From Amblyornis subalaris (lineage: Eukaryota > Chordata > Aves > Passeriformes > Ptilonorhynchidae), in the NCBI GenBank assembly GCA_018881555.1, contig JACAXG010000080.1, positions 2,859,443 to 2,923,442 of the forward strand: 64,000 bases of DNA, read 5' to 3'. Positions 36,167 to 48,629 of the stretch are shown here, piece by piece. The notes beneath the pieces are model-generated. The model worked only from the letters and a program-made list of their open reading frames with translations, had not been told where the DNA came from and searched no databases. A program made the position numbers and the translations under genes. The first letter of the stretch is position 1, and the number at the start of each line of letters is the position of its first letter.

Positions 36167-36606
36167 GGCTGTGCCTCCATCCCTTCCTGGTTGAGCTGTG
36201 CCTCCATCCCTACGAGGTTGAGCTGTATCTCCATCCCTTCCAATCTGAGCTGTTCATCCATCCCTTCTGTTCTGAGCTGTGCATCCTTTCCTGACTGAGC
36301 TGTGCCTCCATCCCTTCCAGGCTGTGCCTCCATCCCTTCCAGGCTCAGCTATTCATCCATCCCTTCCAATCTGAGTCGTACATCCATCCTTTCCAGGCTG
36401 AGCTGTATTTCCATCCTTTCCTGACTGAGCTGTACCTCCATCCTTTCCAGTCTGAGGTGTTCATCCATCCCTTCCAGACTGATCTATTCATCCATCCCTT
36501 CCTGATTGAGCCATACTTCCATCCTTTCCAGGTGAAGCTTTACCTCCATCCCTTCCTCACTGAGCTGTACCTCCATCCCTACCAGCTTGACCTCCACCTC
36601 CATTCC
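36167..36606. repeat. 27-bp minisatellite, ~16 copies
   Basis: Tandem array of a CTGTGCCTCCATCCCTTCC + GGTTGAG unit with variation in the middle and end. Some copies have lost a few bases. No coding meaning seen. Confidence 0.9.
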
Positions 36607-37589
36607 CATTAACCAAAGCNTTAATTATTCCACCTGACTGATCCTCGCGCTGATCCCTCCATAAAATCACGGGACAAATGGTGGTGGAAGCGCAGATCTC
36701 AAAACTGACCTTTTTTTTTTAGACTAATCTGAGTCTAATCAGTGNAATCCTTGAAACTGAGCTATTTTCCCACTCTCTTTCCAGTCCTGGCCTCCCATCA
36801 ATCTTCTGACCTCGTGTGTGGCAGGCTCTGCCCTTCTCCTCGGGAACTTCTGGACCTGCTGGCTGAAGTCAGGCTCTTGGGTGAGGAATCTCAGGGATTA
36901 CAACGTCCTTATGGAATAAAGATGAATATAGAAAAGAGGGACTGAACCAGCACCTGTTTTGTGGGAACTGTGGAATGGGATTAATATAATTCCTGATTGT
37001 CCTTGCCATGGATGACCAGGGAAGGAATAATTATCNATTTTTCATCTGAAATTTGCAATAGGACTTCTTCCAGCATTTTTGTCACCTAAAATAGAGATTT
37101 TNTTTGGCTAAAATGAATTTGGGGAAAGAAAGGTTTGTCCTGAATCCAAGCACTGGAGTGTAGGAAATTCATTTGCCCTCTGACANGAGCCTCTGACACA
37201 GCCATGAATCATCCACAGTCAGTAATCCAAACTTNCCATCCTGCCATTCTTTCCCAAGTTTTGATGCCACTGTGAGCTCCAGTCAGCTGCTCTGTCCTGC
37301 ACACATGGATCCAACCCGGAATGCTGCTCTCCTTGGGAATGAAGCCTGGGAGTGGAGCTGCAGAGATGTCTGTCCTGGCGGTGGGCACGGTGTGACCCCA
37401 GGGCTGGGTGTTCCTGGGAGGCAGAGCTGGGTCATTCACGGGATGACACGGATGGAGCAGGATCTCCAGAGACCTTGTGGGACTCTTTTCCTGCTTGTGG
37501 AGACTTAGCACAGAAACTCTCGACAGGCACAGAATTCTGATTCAGTTTTCCAGGCACAGTGTTGAGGGAAATGGATAAATAATGTGGAT
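36607..37589. other. Non-coding unique sequence, nothing recognised
   Basis: AT-richer than average (36710-37140) with a T run at 36712-36720. No exon recognised. Confidence 0.4.
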
Positions 37590-38128
37590 ATAGAAAAGAC
37601 CTCCAGGATCATCGAGTCCAACCTGTGACCGATCCCCCCCTTGTCCCCAGCCCAGAGCACTGANTGCCNCCTCCAGGCCTTCCTTGGACACCTCCAGGGA
37701 TGGGGATTCTAAACATTGCTAGGCAGTCTCATCCAAGGCCTGACCACCCTTTCCATGGAGAAATTCCTGCTGATGTCCAACCTGACCCCTCCCCCCCGGC
37801 AGAGCTTGAGGCCTTTCCTCTCCTCCTGTCCCTGGGAGCAGAGCCCGACCCCCCCTGGCTGCCCCCTCCTGTCAGGAGTTGTGCAGAGCCAGAAGGTCTC
37901 CCCTGAGCCTCTTTTTCTCCAGGCTGAGCCTCTTTCCCAGCTCCCTCAGCCGCTCCTGGTGCTCCAGCCCCTTCCCCAGCTCCGTTCCCTTCCCTGGACA
38001 CGCTCCAGCCCCTCAGTGTCCTTTTCGTAGCGAGGAGCCAGACCTGGACACAGCCCTCGAGGTGTGACCTCAGCAGTGCCAGCCCAGGGGACAATCCCTG
38101 CCCTGCTCCCGTGGCCACTCTATTTTTN
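37590..38128 (-). mobile_element. CR1 fragment of the second subfamily, ~540 bp
   Basis: AAAAGACCTCCAGGATCATC, CCAGCCCAGAGCACTGA, TTCCTGCTGATGTCCAACCT, CAGGAGTTGTGCAGAGCCAG and GACACAGCCCTCGAGGTGTG mark successive CR1 blocks. The terminal octamer is lost. Confidence 0.92.
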
Positions 38129-39458
38129 ATGCAAAAATCCCTCTTGCCACGTGCCCTCACAACATCCACATGGTCCCTGTTATCCCTTGTGTTTTATTNG
38201 GATGCTCCAAACCAATGTCTGTTGTATCCACGGGGATTCCGTCTCCTGGATTTGCGGTGCCGGAACGATCCCAGCAGCTCTGTCCACTCCTCCAACATTC
38301 CCAGCACAGCATCAAAGATCCTCGGGCCCANCCTGAAATCATCACTATTGGCAAAATAATTGCAACAACAGAACGAGCACTAAAAGCCTTGTTTGCTCCC
38401 CTTTCATCTCAGCTCAGCCTTCCTAATGTGGATTTAAAAGGGAAGAGGGAGAAGGGGAAGGAATCCTACCTCTCTCCATGTCTTTACCGGGGCTTTACTG
38501 GCCGTTTTCATGCTGTAAAGCACCGACACTCTTTGAGTTCGGGGGGACTTGGGGAAGTTTCTTTCTGAAGCAGGGACTGTCAGAGCTGGTTATTGATCGG
38601 GGCTGGGGGATCTGAGGAAAACTGACTGATTATTCCACCCCTTTCTCTCTTCTTCCCTTTCCTTTCCTCCGCACCAGCGCTGGATTGATCGACCCCGTCT
38701 TCATTGTCTTCCCTTCTCCTTCTTCTCTCCCGCTTCCTACTGGGGATTCCTGATTAAACTCTGGCAGGGCTCAATTGATCCTCCGCAGCTCTGCCGCCCC
38801 TCGCGAGGAGGAAGAGCTGCCCGGCTGCATAATTCAGGGAGCAAACGCGGAGAGCAGAGGGAGGCAGGGAAAATCGATACGGCTACAACTGATCCTGCAG
38901 ATAAATGAGAGGGAGGATCCCTGGCAGTGGCTCAGGGAAAGTTCAGCCACTCCGGGATGNGCTCGGGTGGACATGGAGCATGCCAGAGCCCTTTTGGAGC
39001 GGGGCAGGAGGGGAGGGATCCCTCGCTTCCCTCAGCAGACAGGGCTGGGAAGAATGGGGCTGAGCAGGAGAGACCCTCTGCAGTGGAATTGAAGTCTTTT
39101 TCCCCCTCTCCCTCCCTAAACTCCAGGGATTCTCCTCTCCAGCCCCAGCTGGGCTGTTCCCATCCTGCTCCCATGACAAAGCTTTGCCCTGCGTGAGCCA
39201 AGGAAGTCGCACTGTGGGAAATAAAGCGGAAATGGGATTCTCTGCCTGTCCAGCCTTGCAGGGGAGTGGAATCTCAGTAATTCCANGAATCCCGAGGCAG
39301 AGCAGGGGGGGATAGCGCCACAGTCCTGCTCCCAGGGTCACTTGTTGCACTGACTCATCCTGGCTCCTCGGGAGGCAGCGGCCAAGCAGGTTTGTCCTGG
39401 GAAATCCGGGTANAAACCCACCAGGAACAGAGCAAAACAGTGAAAATATAAAACAGAT
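38129..39458. other. Non-coding unique sequence with possible element
   Basis: 38340-38530 and 38590-38780 are complex sequences with ATTATTCCACCC, GGATTGATCGACCCC, CCTGATTAAACTCTG and CTCAATTGATCCTCC. They may be regulatory. No exon recognised. Confidence 0.35.
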
Positions 39459-39850
39459 CATAGAANCATGGAATGGTTTGGGTTGGGAGCGACCTTAAAG
39501 TCCTTCTCATTCCACCCCCTGCCATGGGCAGGGACACCTTCCACTAGACCAGGCTGCTCCAAGCCCCATCCAACCTGGCCTTGGACACTTCCAGGGATCC
39601 AGGGGCAGCCACAGTTTCTCTGGGCAACCTGTGCCAGGGCCTCCCCACCCTCACAGGGAACAATTCCTTCCCAATATCCCATCTATCCCTGCCCTCTGGC
39701 ACTGAGAAGCCATTCCCTGTGTCCTGTCTCTCCATGCCTTGTCCCAAGTCCCTCTCCAGCTCTCCTGGAGCCCCTTTAGGCACTGGAAGGGGCTCTGAGG
39801 TTTCCCTGGCTCCNTCTCTACTCCAGGCTGAACAATCCCAGCTCTCTGTG
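39459..39850 (-). mobile_element. CR1 fragment, ~390 bp 3' end
   Basis: ATAGAANCATGGAATGGTTT, CAGGCTGCTCCAAGCCCCAT, CCAATATCCCATCTATCCCT and GAGCCCCTTTAGGCACTGGA; ends near CTGAACAATCCCAGCTCTC. Confidence 0.93.
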
Positions 39851-41796
39851 TCTGTCGACAGCCAAGAGTTTCAAATGTTGGCAAAGGGAAGGTGACACAG
39901 GAGACACCCCCCTGTCCCCAGATAGGGGGAACTGTCCTTTGGGTATTCCCAACATTCCCAGTTCACCACTCCTGCTCATGGCAAAGTGGGAGAATTGAAA
40001 TTCCTGGGCTGGAAACCAAAGCCTAGGTGTGAACAGCAGGATGAGGGACACTGCAGCCAAGCCCTGCCTGGAAACCAGGAATTTGGGCACATTCCCTCTC
40101 TGGGCTGAATTTGCCAGCTGAGCCATCCACAAACACCACCACGAGCATGGAGATCTCATCTATTAAACGACAAAAAAAAAATTCCCTGGGCTCGTGTGCA
40201 GCCCTGGAAGCTTCTGGAAACGATGCAGGGAGAAACTCCCGGTTTGTCCCGGCGCGTTGTCCCCGTCAGGCAGCGCCCAGCCCTTTCCTGGCCTGTTCTG
40301 GATTCCCAGGAAGCCCCGAGCCGGTGCCCCGAGGTTTCCTGCAGCGGAGAGGGGGGAGAAAAGGCTTTTAAACCGATATTGCTCCGTATTTTAAAATGAT
40401 TTAAGGAGCCGAGGAGCAGCCCAGCTCTGGCTGTGCCAGCAGAGGGGATGGATCGTTCCCTTAAAAGCTTTTAAATGCGTGTGATAGAAAGGGGAAGTGC
40501 GGCTGCCTGGCTGAAAGGATTGCTGTGGCACCAGCTCCCAGCCTGCCCACACATCACTCTCGCTCTTCCTGGGAGCTCAAAGACACTTTCCTTCCGCGCT
40601 GGGATCTTCAAGGATCCCGGGAGAATCGGGCACCCACCAGAGGGATTTTAAAAGAACGTAGGGGAGAAGAGAAGATGGGGAGGTTGGAGTGCTCCTTAGA
40701 CATCCAGGTGCCTGATGAATTCCCCTGGATGCAGCTATTCAGAATGCAGCTCCCCCGGGCAAATCCCGCTTTTCCCGTTGTGCTCGGGTGGTTGGGAGGT
40801 GAACTCCCCCGCTCTGGATTTCCCANGGGAAACACAGAGCTGCTTTTCCCTGCAGGCAGAGCTGTGCTGACACTGCACCCACCCGAGAGAGGGTCCTTGG
40901 GTGCTGGGAGTGATCCCAGCCCCAGGGGCTGCAGGAGGCACTGGCGCTGCTGTGGGATGGATGACTTGGAATCCTGTGGGGTTCAGGCTTCTCCTCACCC
41001 TCCCTTCACCCTCAGAGCTCTCCCAGATGTGAAACACGGAATGAACACCTCCAAGACCCCTTCTGGAGCAGAGGTTGGATGGAGCTGCCCATCCTGAATG
41101 GATGGATCCATGCCATCCTCCGACTCCGGCTGCACCATCCCGGGCAGTCTGCAGTGCTGCCCTAAACGTATTCCCAGTTCCTCTGCCTGTGCCAGGCACT
41201 TTGCACCGAGGAATGTCCAATTTTCTGCTCTGCTAAAGCTTGCAGCAGGGATCCAGACACCTTCTCCATTGTGTTTTCCCTCGTGTCTCTGGAAAACCTG
41301 TGCACATCCCAGCTGTTCTCCGGCGCCAGAGCCATCTGCATCCCGGCTGTTGGCTTTCAAGCCGTGTGCACTTCTCCTGGGATGAACAAAGCAGCACTTG
41401 TCCCGACCCTTGTGGTCTCAGGAACCGGTGGATCCGTGCGAAGGGACGACCGCGAGTCCTCAGCAAGGAGAAAGAATTCCCGGACAAAGCCCAGCCCTGT
41501 GGGGTTACTGGTGCAGCTCAGATGCTGGGAAAGGCTCCCTGGGCCTGGCATTTTGGTTCATTACCAATTCCCACCCATCCCTAATGGACTTGGACGGTGT
41601 GGGTAGAGCGGAAAGGAGTTGTAGACCTGAATTCAAGATCCAAATCCCAGCAATTATTGGTGTCCCCAGGTGCCCCTTGGCCCCCTGCCCACCGCCAGCG
41701 CTCGGGAGACTCAGCGCCAGGTCCGGAGCATCGACGGCTCNGAGGAATCCTGGTCAAGGCTCCTGGGAGCCATTATCTACTTCATCCTGCCTCCCC
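39851..41796. other. Non-coding unique sequence, nothing recognised
   Basis: GC-rich DNA with an AT-rich patch at 40365-40405 (TTTAAACCGATATTGCTCCG, then TTTTAAAATGATTTAAGG). No exon recognised. Confidence 0.4.
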
Positions 41797-41862
41797 AGCT
41801 TGGGGATGGACTCGATGGCCTCGACAGGTCCCATCCAACCCCAGCTATTCCACGATTCTCTG
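41797..41862 (+). mobile_element. CR1 terminal fragment
   Basis: ATGGACTCGATGGCCTCGAC, then GGTCCCATCCAACCCC and CACGATTCTCTGAT, the last ~60 bp of a CR1. Confidence 0.65.
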
Positions 41863-42632
41863 ATCCTTGGCAGCAAACCTTGCGGCTTTCCCGACATTAA
41901 ATTCCGTGTCTGCTTTGCGCTCCCTCTCCCTTCCTCCCCTCCAGGGATGGCTTTTGTCTTCTGCTGCTGAGCTACACGGAAACTTTTGTCATCCCTCGGA
42001 TCGCCTGAGGCACTGGAGGTGACCTTGCTGCCGAGCTTTCGTTTCCCTGTTCCGCGGGAAGCTTCTCCCTCCTTTGAGCCGCCGGAGCCGCGCTCTGAAG
42101 CTCCTTTTCCATCCTGTCGGAACAAGGCCGGCTCAGGCAGGATTGGGCCGTGAAAGGCACCTGTGAGAGGCTCTTGGAGCTCCTGTCTTTGGGGTTGGGC
42201 TGTGCAGGGTCGGGAGCTGGACTCCACAATCCCTGATTCCTCCCAGCTTGGGATGTTCTGTGTTTCCATGAGATCAGCNTCCACCAGCGGGTCTGGATCA
42301 GTCTTGGAGGTGGAGGGAGTGACCCATGGTCAGCCAGGCCTGAGCCCAGCTCCAGGACCAGCACAAATCCCANATCCCTCTCCCAAACCTCCCTCCAGCT
42401 CACACACTCCTCACTGGGTCGCTTCTGCCCCAAAACCCCTGGGGTGGGTTCCAGGGGCGCTCCAAGGGGNAAAACAGGTGGATACAGGGGAGTTGTTGCA
42501 GGGGGAAGGGATGGGGTGAGAGATGCAAGGGCAACTTCCCTGGACAGGAGAGGTGGCTGTGACACAATTCCTGGGGACTGCTGGGATGGGGATGGTTGGC
42601 CAAATCCACACTGAGTCCAGGGAGTTGTTGCT

Positions 42633-42782
42633 CCATCCCTGGAAGTGTCCAAGGCCGGGTTGGACAGGGCTTGGAACAANCTGGGATAGTGGAAGGTGTC
42701 CCTGCCCACGGCAGGGGGTGGAATGAGATGATCCTCANGGTTCCTCCCAACCCATCCCATGATCCANGGATTCCATAATTCC
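42633..42782 (+). mobile_element. CR1 fragment, short 3' end
   Basis: CATCCCTGGAAGTGTCCAAG through GGAATGAGATGATCCTCANG to decayed octamers CCATGATCCANGGATTCC. Confidence 0.88.
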
Positions 42783-44502
42783 TAGGGACGGCAAGCCCCG
42801 CTGTTCTCCCTAGACCCGAACCAGCTTAGAGAGTCACGTAATTGCATTGTGGGGAGACTGAAAGTTTTCCAGGCCTTCTCGAATTTTCCAAATTGGATTT
42901 GTGGGTACCCATTTGCTCACAGAGGGTGCGACAGGACACACACAACTCTCCTGATTCCATTTCCAAATCCATCGGTGCTTTTACCCCTCCGTGTGCAGAG
43001 CCGTGAGCTTTTCAGTCCAAATTCCTGCAGGATCCCAGCTGGAGATTGCAACCGGAATTCCCAGCTGGACACTGCAACCGGAATTCCCAGCCTGCAGCAG
43101 GTGCTGGGCCACCACAGAATGCTGACAAGAAAGGAAGGGAGCCCTGATTTGAAAATGCCAAAGGTCACTCGGAGATGTTTGATGGGTTTTTGTGGAATTC
43201 AGCCGTGTTTACCACCCGTGCTGGGACCTTGAGGTGAAGATTTGGAATGTCTGAGTTCCCAGTTTTCCTGNTGTGAGCCCTGAGTGCTGCTGGTTGCCTC
43301 CCATCAGCTCCTGTTGTTCCTGCTGACCCCTCTCTCCAGAGTGGCCCTCCAGCATCCATCAGGATCACGTTGGCCGGACTTCCAGCGGTCCGGTGATCCA
43401 GACCCTTCATCCCAACCTGTTCTCTGCACACATGTCCTTTTCCACACTCTCCTTCCCCGTGGAGTAACATTTCGTGGATAGCTGGTGAGAAACAACAGTG
43501 GATTTCCGGCAGAGACCCTCAGAGCAATTTTCCCACTGGGATTTGTTCCCTAACAGGGATAGATGAGAAAAAAGGGAGCTGACAGAAAGCAAGTTTAGCC
43601 CACAGATAATCCATATTTCTCCCAAAACGCTGCACCTGAATATTTTCCAGCACGTTTCACGGAGAGGAAAAATGCTGGAATCTGAAAGTCTGCAAAACAG
43701 CCAGAAGGATTCTTCCCTCTCCAGCCGGAGTCCGGCGATCCCGATTTTCAGGTGCGCAGGACTTTTCAGCAATTCCTTTTGATCCGGCAGCCAGGAGAGG
43801 GAGCTCGGCATCCTAATCCCAGGCTCCCCTCTCCAACCAGCTCTGGAGACGATGTTGATGCTTCTTTTGTTCGACAAATAAAAGAAGTGGCCCACGAGGG
43901 AGCCGTTCCGGCAGCTGCTTTATGAGGGCTTCGGGGAATTGTGGAAAATCGATGTTTGCCAAGGGCGGAATGGACAGAACCGGTGGAAGAAAACAGGAGT
44001 TTTCTTCCCAGGCTTCTGAGGGGTTATTGCAGGCAGAGAATCTTGGAAAACTGGGGTGGCTTCATCCCCAAGGCCACCGGAAGGAGCACGGAGCGCTCGG
44101 GATCTGTCGGGATCGGGAGCAGTAGGAAAGCGTCGGCTGAACTGGGGACGTTGGACACTTGCCACCCAAACCCGGAGGAAAATCCTCTTGGTAAAAATTC
44201 CAGGTTCCCTCCCCGGAGCTCCGAGGACTTGCAGGTCCCATCCACGCGGTCAGGAGCGGTAGGATATTCACGGATTTTTGTATTTGGGAGTTTGAGCAGG
44301 GGGACATCACCGAGCTGCAGGTGTCAGAGGGAGAACGCTCCAAGAATCACGACGGAAAGGGATTCCCAAATGTCCTGAACATCGGTGCAAAGAGACACTT
44401 TAGAAATGGATAATTATCCAGTGCCAGCCTCCCACTGAGGCCAGGAATTCAGTAGGATTGGAAGGGAGACATTTTTATAAATAAAGAATTCCNTACTCCC
44501 AC
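42783..44502. other. Non-coding unique sequence, possible elements
   Basis: No gene seen. 42830-42865 (GTCACGTAATTGCATTGTGG) and 43860-43970 (GCTTCTTTTGTTCGACAAAT) are candidate regulatory patches. 43041-43091 has a two-copy repeat of GCAACCGGAATTCCCAGC. Confidence 0.35.
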
Positions 44503-44600
44503 CTCCAAACTTCCTGAGTTTAATGACGTCACCTTAATCAGTCCTGATTAGCAGTGTCCTGATTCCTGGATTTATTGGAAGTCCTATTGCTTTATTTCCT
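44503..44600. promoter_or_regulatory. Candidate regulatory block: perfect CRE plus homeodomain palindrome
   Basis: The palindromic cAMP response element TGACGTCA lies at 44524-44531, preceded by TTTAA. Three bases after it begins a perfect inverted repeat, TAATCAG-TC-CTGATTA (44535-44550). A dimeric homeodomain site next to a CRE in AT-rich unique DNA is a strong enhancer-like signature. Binding is inferred. Confidence 0.42.
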
Positions 44601-44703
44601 TCGGATGTTTAACACCNTGGGAAGAGCAAATTGTGGTCCTGGCTTGGCCACCCTGTGGATGAATATAAAGATATCACCTCAAGGACTTTAGAGATGCTCC
44701 TTA

Positions 44704-44870
44704 TCACAGAATCCCAGAATCCCTGAGGTTGGAAAAGACCTCCAGGATCANTGAGTCCAAGCTGTGCCTNATCCCAGCCCAGAGCACTGAGTGCCATGTC
44801 CAGTGGTCCAGACACCTCCAGGGGTGGGGACTCCACCACCTCCCTGGGAATGTTCTTCCTGAAGGCCCCA
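44704..44870 (-). mobile_element. CR1 fragment of the second subfamily, 3' end
   Basis: CACAGAATCCCAGAATCCCT, GTTGGAAAAGACCTCCAGGA, CCAGCCCAGAGCACTGAGTG and GGGTGGGGACTCCACCACCT. Confidence 0.88.
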
Positions 44871-45054
44871 TAAACCCAAACAGGCCAGTTTCAATCCATA
44901 TACCCTGCAGTGATCCCAAATCCCGAGATGCCGGAGCACCACGAGCTGCTGGGCTTGGGGATTCCCTTTATAATGCAACATTTTCCTGTTGCTCCCATAA
45001 ATGATCCTATTTCTACATCCTGTGCCTCGTGCTCAGTGTGACCCCTCAGTAGGC

Positions 45055-45160
45055 ATGGGGATCCTGGGCCAGCCACAGCTCCTCTGGGCAACCTGTGCCA
45101 GGGCCTCCCCACCCTCCCAGGGAAGAATTCCCTCCTCTCTTCCAATTCTTCCCCTGNCTG
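45055..45160 (-). mobile_element. CR1 internal fragment
   Basis: CTGGGCCAGCCACAGCTCCT, CAACCTGTGCCAGGGCCTCC and GGGAAGAATTCCCTCC, without the 3' terminal part. Confidence 0.75.
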
Positions 45161-45344
45161 ATGCGTTTTCCCTTGGGCTAGAGCGAAAAAAGCTTATTTG
45201 GGGAGCGCCAGCTGGGCTATGGAGCCTCCCGAACAACACCTGCCGCTGGAAGATCCACCTGGATTAGGCACCCGGCAGGCTCAAACCTGCGCCTGAGCCG
45301 CAGATCCCAACTGGCTGTGATGGGAATACGGTGTCCCCATCCTT

Positions 45345-45402
45345 GGAATGAGGGGTTCTTCAAGGTCCCTTCCAACCCAAACCAGTGTGGGGTTCTCTGG
45401 CA
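45345..45402 (+). mobile_element. CR1 terminal fragment
   Basis: GGTTCTTCAAGGTCCCTTCC then AACCCAAACCAGTG matches the last ~40 bp of a CR1. Confidence 0.6.
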
Positions 45403-45745
45403 GTGAAGGGTGAAGGCCTCGGATTTGGAGAGCTCCTGTTTCAGGTGGGGAGTCTTGGGCCTGGTTTTCGGGGACCCAAACTCTCTGTTGTCTGGAAANT
45501 CTCTCTGCAGGGAGAGAACATTCCCCAGTAACCTCCCAGCAGGAAAACCTGGGATATCACTGCCCTGCCGTGCTTCTGGTAGTGCTGCCTGCCATTTCTC
45601 CATCAGTGTCTCCATCTGAAATGGCCCTTCAGCCATTCCTGAGAGCATTCCCAGCTCTTCCTCAGTGCCTCTCTCTGCCCACGTGGATCTCACTGACACG
45701 AAAAATGAGCTTTTTCTTTTTGAGGATCACCTGCTGTCCCATCTC

Positions 45746-45900
45746 AGGGAATCACAGGACAGCTGGGGTTGGAAGGAACCTTAAAGCCCATCGAGTCCAG
45801 CACTGCCAAGGCCACCACCATCCCACTGTCCCCNAGTGCCACATCCACAGGGCTCGGAAATCCCTCCAGGAACGGTGACTCCAGCCCTGCCCTGTTTGTG
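45746..45900 (-). mobile_element. CR1 fragment, 3' end
   Basis: AGGGAATCACAGGACAGCTG, GTTGGAAGGAACCTTAAAGC, CACTGCCAAGGCCACCACCA and AGTGCCACATCCACAGGGCT. Confidence 0.88.
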
Positions 45901-46339
45901 TCCAGGCTGGAAGGACGCCCTCCCTGCCCCGCTGCAGCACAGGGATGTGTTTTATGTTTTCTGGGACTGTTCGCACGCTGACTTTGAAATTCATTTCCCA
46001 CAAACATTTGTCTTCCAAACCCGATCGCTCCCATGGCCGAAGAAAGCAACATGAAAGAACCACGGGCATTTATAATTGAAAGGGAAAGTCCTTGGCTCTG
46101 CTCAGTCTCCCACCAGAGGTGCCAATTAGAGACTGCTGGATGTGGATGGAGGCACCTCCGCTCCTGCCCGGCTCATTCCGGACAGGAGAGCAGCAGGTAT
46201 TTGCTGGGCTGGGGCAGGATCAGCCCTCCGAGCAGGAATTCCACGGCTCCAAGGAAGCCAGCCAGGCCCCAGAACTTTTAGCAACCGAAAAGCTGGATGA
46301 AAGCATCAAACGGCGAGACAGTTTGCAGGGATATCAACC

Positions 46340-46700
46340 AAACCAAAAAAAAAAAAAAAAAAAAACAAACCACCCCTAAACCCACAAAAACCCAATTGTA
46401 CCGAAATCGGCGCCGGGCACAGACAGCTCCAGATTTTGTAGCTTCCAGACAAAGTCAGCAGCAAGCGTCAGGATCTGTGTTTCAAGTCTGACCTTCTGCT
46501 TTTATCTATATTTTAAACCCCACACAAGGTATACAAGGCGAATGTTGCTGTTACAGTCAGAAAAGCCTAAATAATGGATGAAGAACAGAGGCTGCAAAGG
46601 GAGGTGGGAGGGGGGGGTAAAGGAAGAAAAAAAAAAGAGAGAAAAAGAAAAAAGGAGGAAGAGAAAAGCTGGAGGAAAAAGGAAAAAAAAAAAAAAGGCA
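46340..46700. repeat. A-rich and purine-rich tracts
   Basis: A run of 22 A at 46345-46366 and a GAAAA/GGAGG purine tract at 46590-46700. Between them is unique sequence. The upstream sequence of the A-run shows no retrocopy that I recognise. Confidence 0.7.
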
Positions 46701-47559
46701 ACAGATAAAGAAAGTCAAGAGCCCTCCAAAATGAGAAGGGGCTGACACCTCTGACAGGGTGGGAGCTGGGCCTGGCAGTGGGAACGTGTTCCGTTCCCTT
46801 GCTGGGGTGGGAATTGGTCAGGGNCTGTTGCTGGAGCAGTTGCCATTTGCTACTCTCCAACGAAACCAAAATCAGGCAGTTTTTGGGCTGCCTTTGCCCG
46901 GGATGCAAGCTCCTCTTCCAGAGGGCACACCAATATCCCCACGGGAAGGAGCCAGGAGAGGCCTGGAGCTGGGCATGGTAGAGGAGGAGGTGTTGGACAG
47001 GGCTGTGCTGTCCTTGGAGCNGCCAAAATATCACCAGGATCGGATCCTCCTGCACTGAGGTGGAGGTGAGGACAAGACTTGTCCCTCATGGAAGTGGAGA
47101 TAGGGAAATGCCCAGCTCCTCCCTCTCTTCCAGCAAGGNAAGGCAGGAATCCTCGTTTTGCAGTGGATGCTTTTTGCTTTGCCTTTCCCAATTATCCATA
47201 TTTTTTTCAGGTTCGTGGTTCAGAGGGATAAACCAGGATTTTGGATCCTAGACCAGGAGCATCTCTGTGATAAAGGGAGTGGACAGTTTGGTCACAGCTG
47301 GCACAGCCACCACTGGGACAGCCTCCACGACCCTGGAATAGCAGGGGGATTTCAGGGAGTGCTTTCACCTCCCAAAACTGCCCGGGACCAGCAAATACCC
47401 TGAGCTGAGACACCGTGCAGCAAATAAACCCTCCAGCTCCAATTCCCAGCGCTCCCCATCCCAGCTCCCTGCCCCTGGCTTCACACTCCGGAAGATCTCC
47501 TTTCACCCACGGGAAGGGATCAGAGCTGATGGATTAAGGCCATCATGGAAAATTGCTGC

Positions 47560-47855
47560 TCTTTCCTCNCTGTGACCAGGGACAGGACCCAGGGAACGGC
47601 TGGAGCTGTGCCAGAGGGGGTTTAGGTGGGATATCAGGAAAAGGTTCTTCCCCCAAAGGGCGGTGGGCACTGAACAGGCTCCCCAGGGAATGGTCCCGGC
47701 CCCAAGGCTGCCAGAGCTCCAGGAGCNTTTGGACAANGCTCCCAGGGATGCACAGGGTGGGATTGTTGGGGTGTCTNTGCAGGGCCAGGNGNTGGACTGG
47801 NTGATCCTTGTGGGTCCTTCCAACTCAGGGCATTCCAGATTCTAGGATTCTGTGC
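47560..47855 (+). mobile_element. CR1 fragment of a third subfamily, 3' end
   Basis: GTGACCAGGGACAGGACCCA, GTTTAGGTGGGATATCAGGA, CCAGAGCTCCAGGAGC and GGTCCTTCCAACTCAGGGCA, then TTCTAGGATTCTGTG. It carries unusually many N (seven between 47726 and 47801). Confidence 0.87.
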
Positions 47856-48096
47856 TGCTCAATGAGAATTTTAGCCAAGAGAGCCACGGAGGCAGAAGNT
47901 CTCTGGGTGGAAACCCTTACCGGATGCTTTATTCCTTCCATAAAAAGTTGTCATGGAGGCAGTGCCGTGACTGCAGCAGGACTGGGAGCACCGAGGGCAG
48001 TCAACACCCATTGCCAGGACAACCCACAGCAGAACTGACACCTCTGAGGGGCAGAGTTTTTACTGAGTTCAATATTTGGAGAAGCTTGCAGGAGGC

Positions 48097-48168
48097 CTCC
48101 TCCCTCCCTCCCTCCCTCCCTCCATCCCTCCATCCATCCCTCCATCCCTCCCTCCCTCCCTCCCAGCC
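48097..48168. repeat. (CCCT)n / TCCA microsatellite
   Basis: CTCC units on both sides of a short TCCATCCC core. Confidence 0.85.
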
Positions 48169-48629
48169 CTGCGAGCAGCCAGCTCCAGCCGGCAGGAGCT
48201 GAGAGCCTTAGGAAGCAGAATGAAGCCATCAAGGCTTGGCGTGGAGGCAAACTGCATTTCATTCCCTGCAAGCTGCATTTCATTCCCTGCCAAGTGCCCA
48301 GTCACTCCTTCACGGCTCCCTCCTGGTTGGGTTTAAGTGGATTCCTGCATTCCCTGTGTCTGGATGCTCCTTGTTTTTAGCTGGAGCGCGAGGCCTGCGT
48401 TGGGAGCAGGACACAGCTCCTTGTTGTCATCCAGAATTCTCTCTCTTCCACCCACTCAGAAAGATGCCCAGGAGTGACATCAGCCTAGGAAAAGGCAGGC
48501 AAGTGGCTTCCCTGCCACCCATATCCCTGGCAAGGTGACTTCCCCTCTTCTTCCTGCCCTTCCCAAGCCAGGGAGAGCCCCTGGCACCATCCCGGGGTGA
48601 TATCACNGCATGACCCCCTCTCCTTTCAN

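Noticed and set aside
45262..45300. GGCTCAAACC resembling a tRNA B box
   Set aside because: No matching A box or cloverleaf could be drawn around it.
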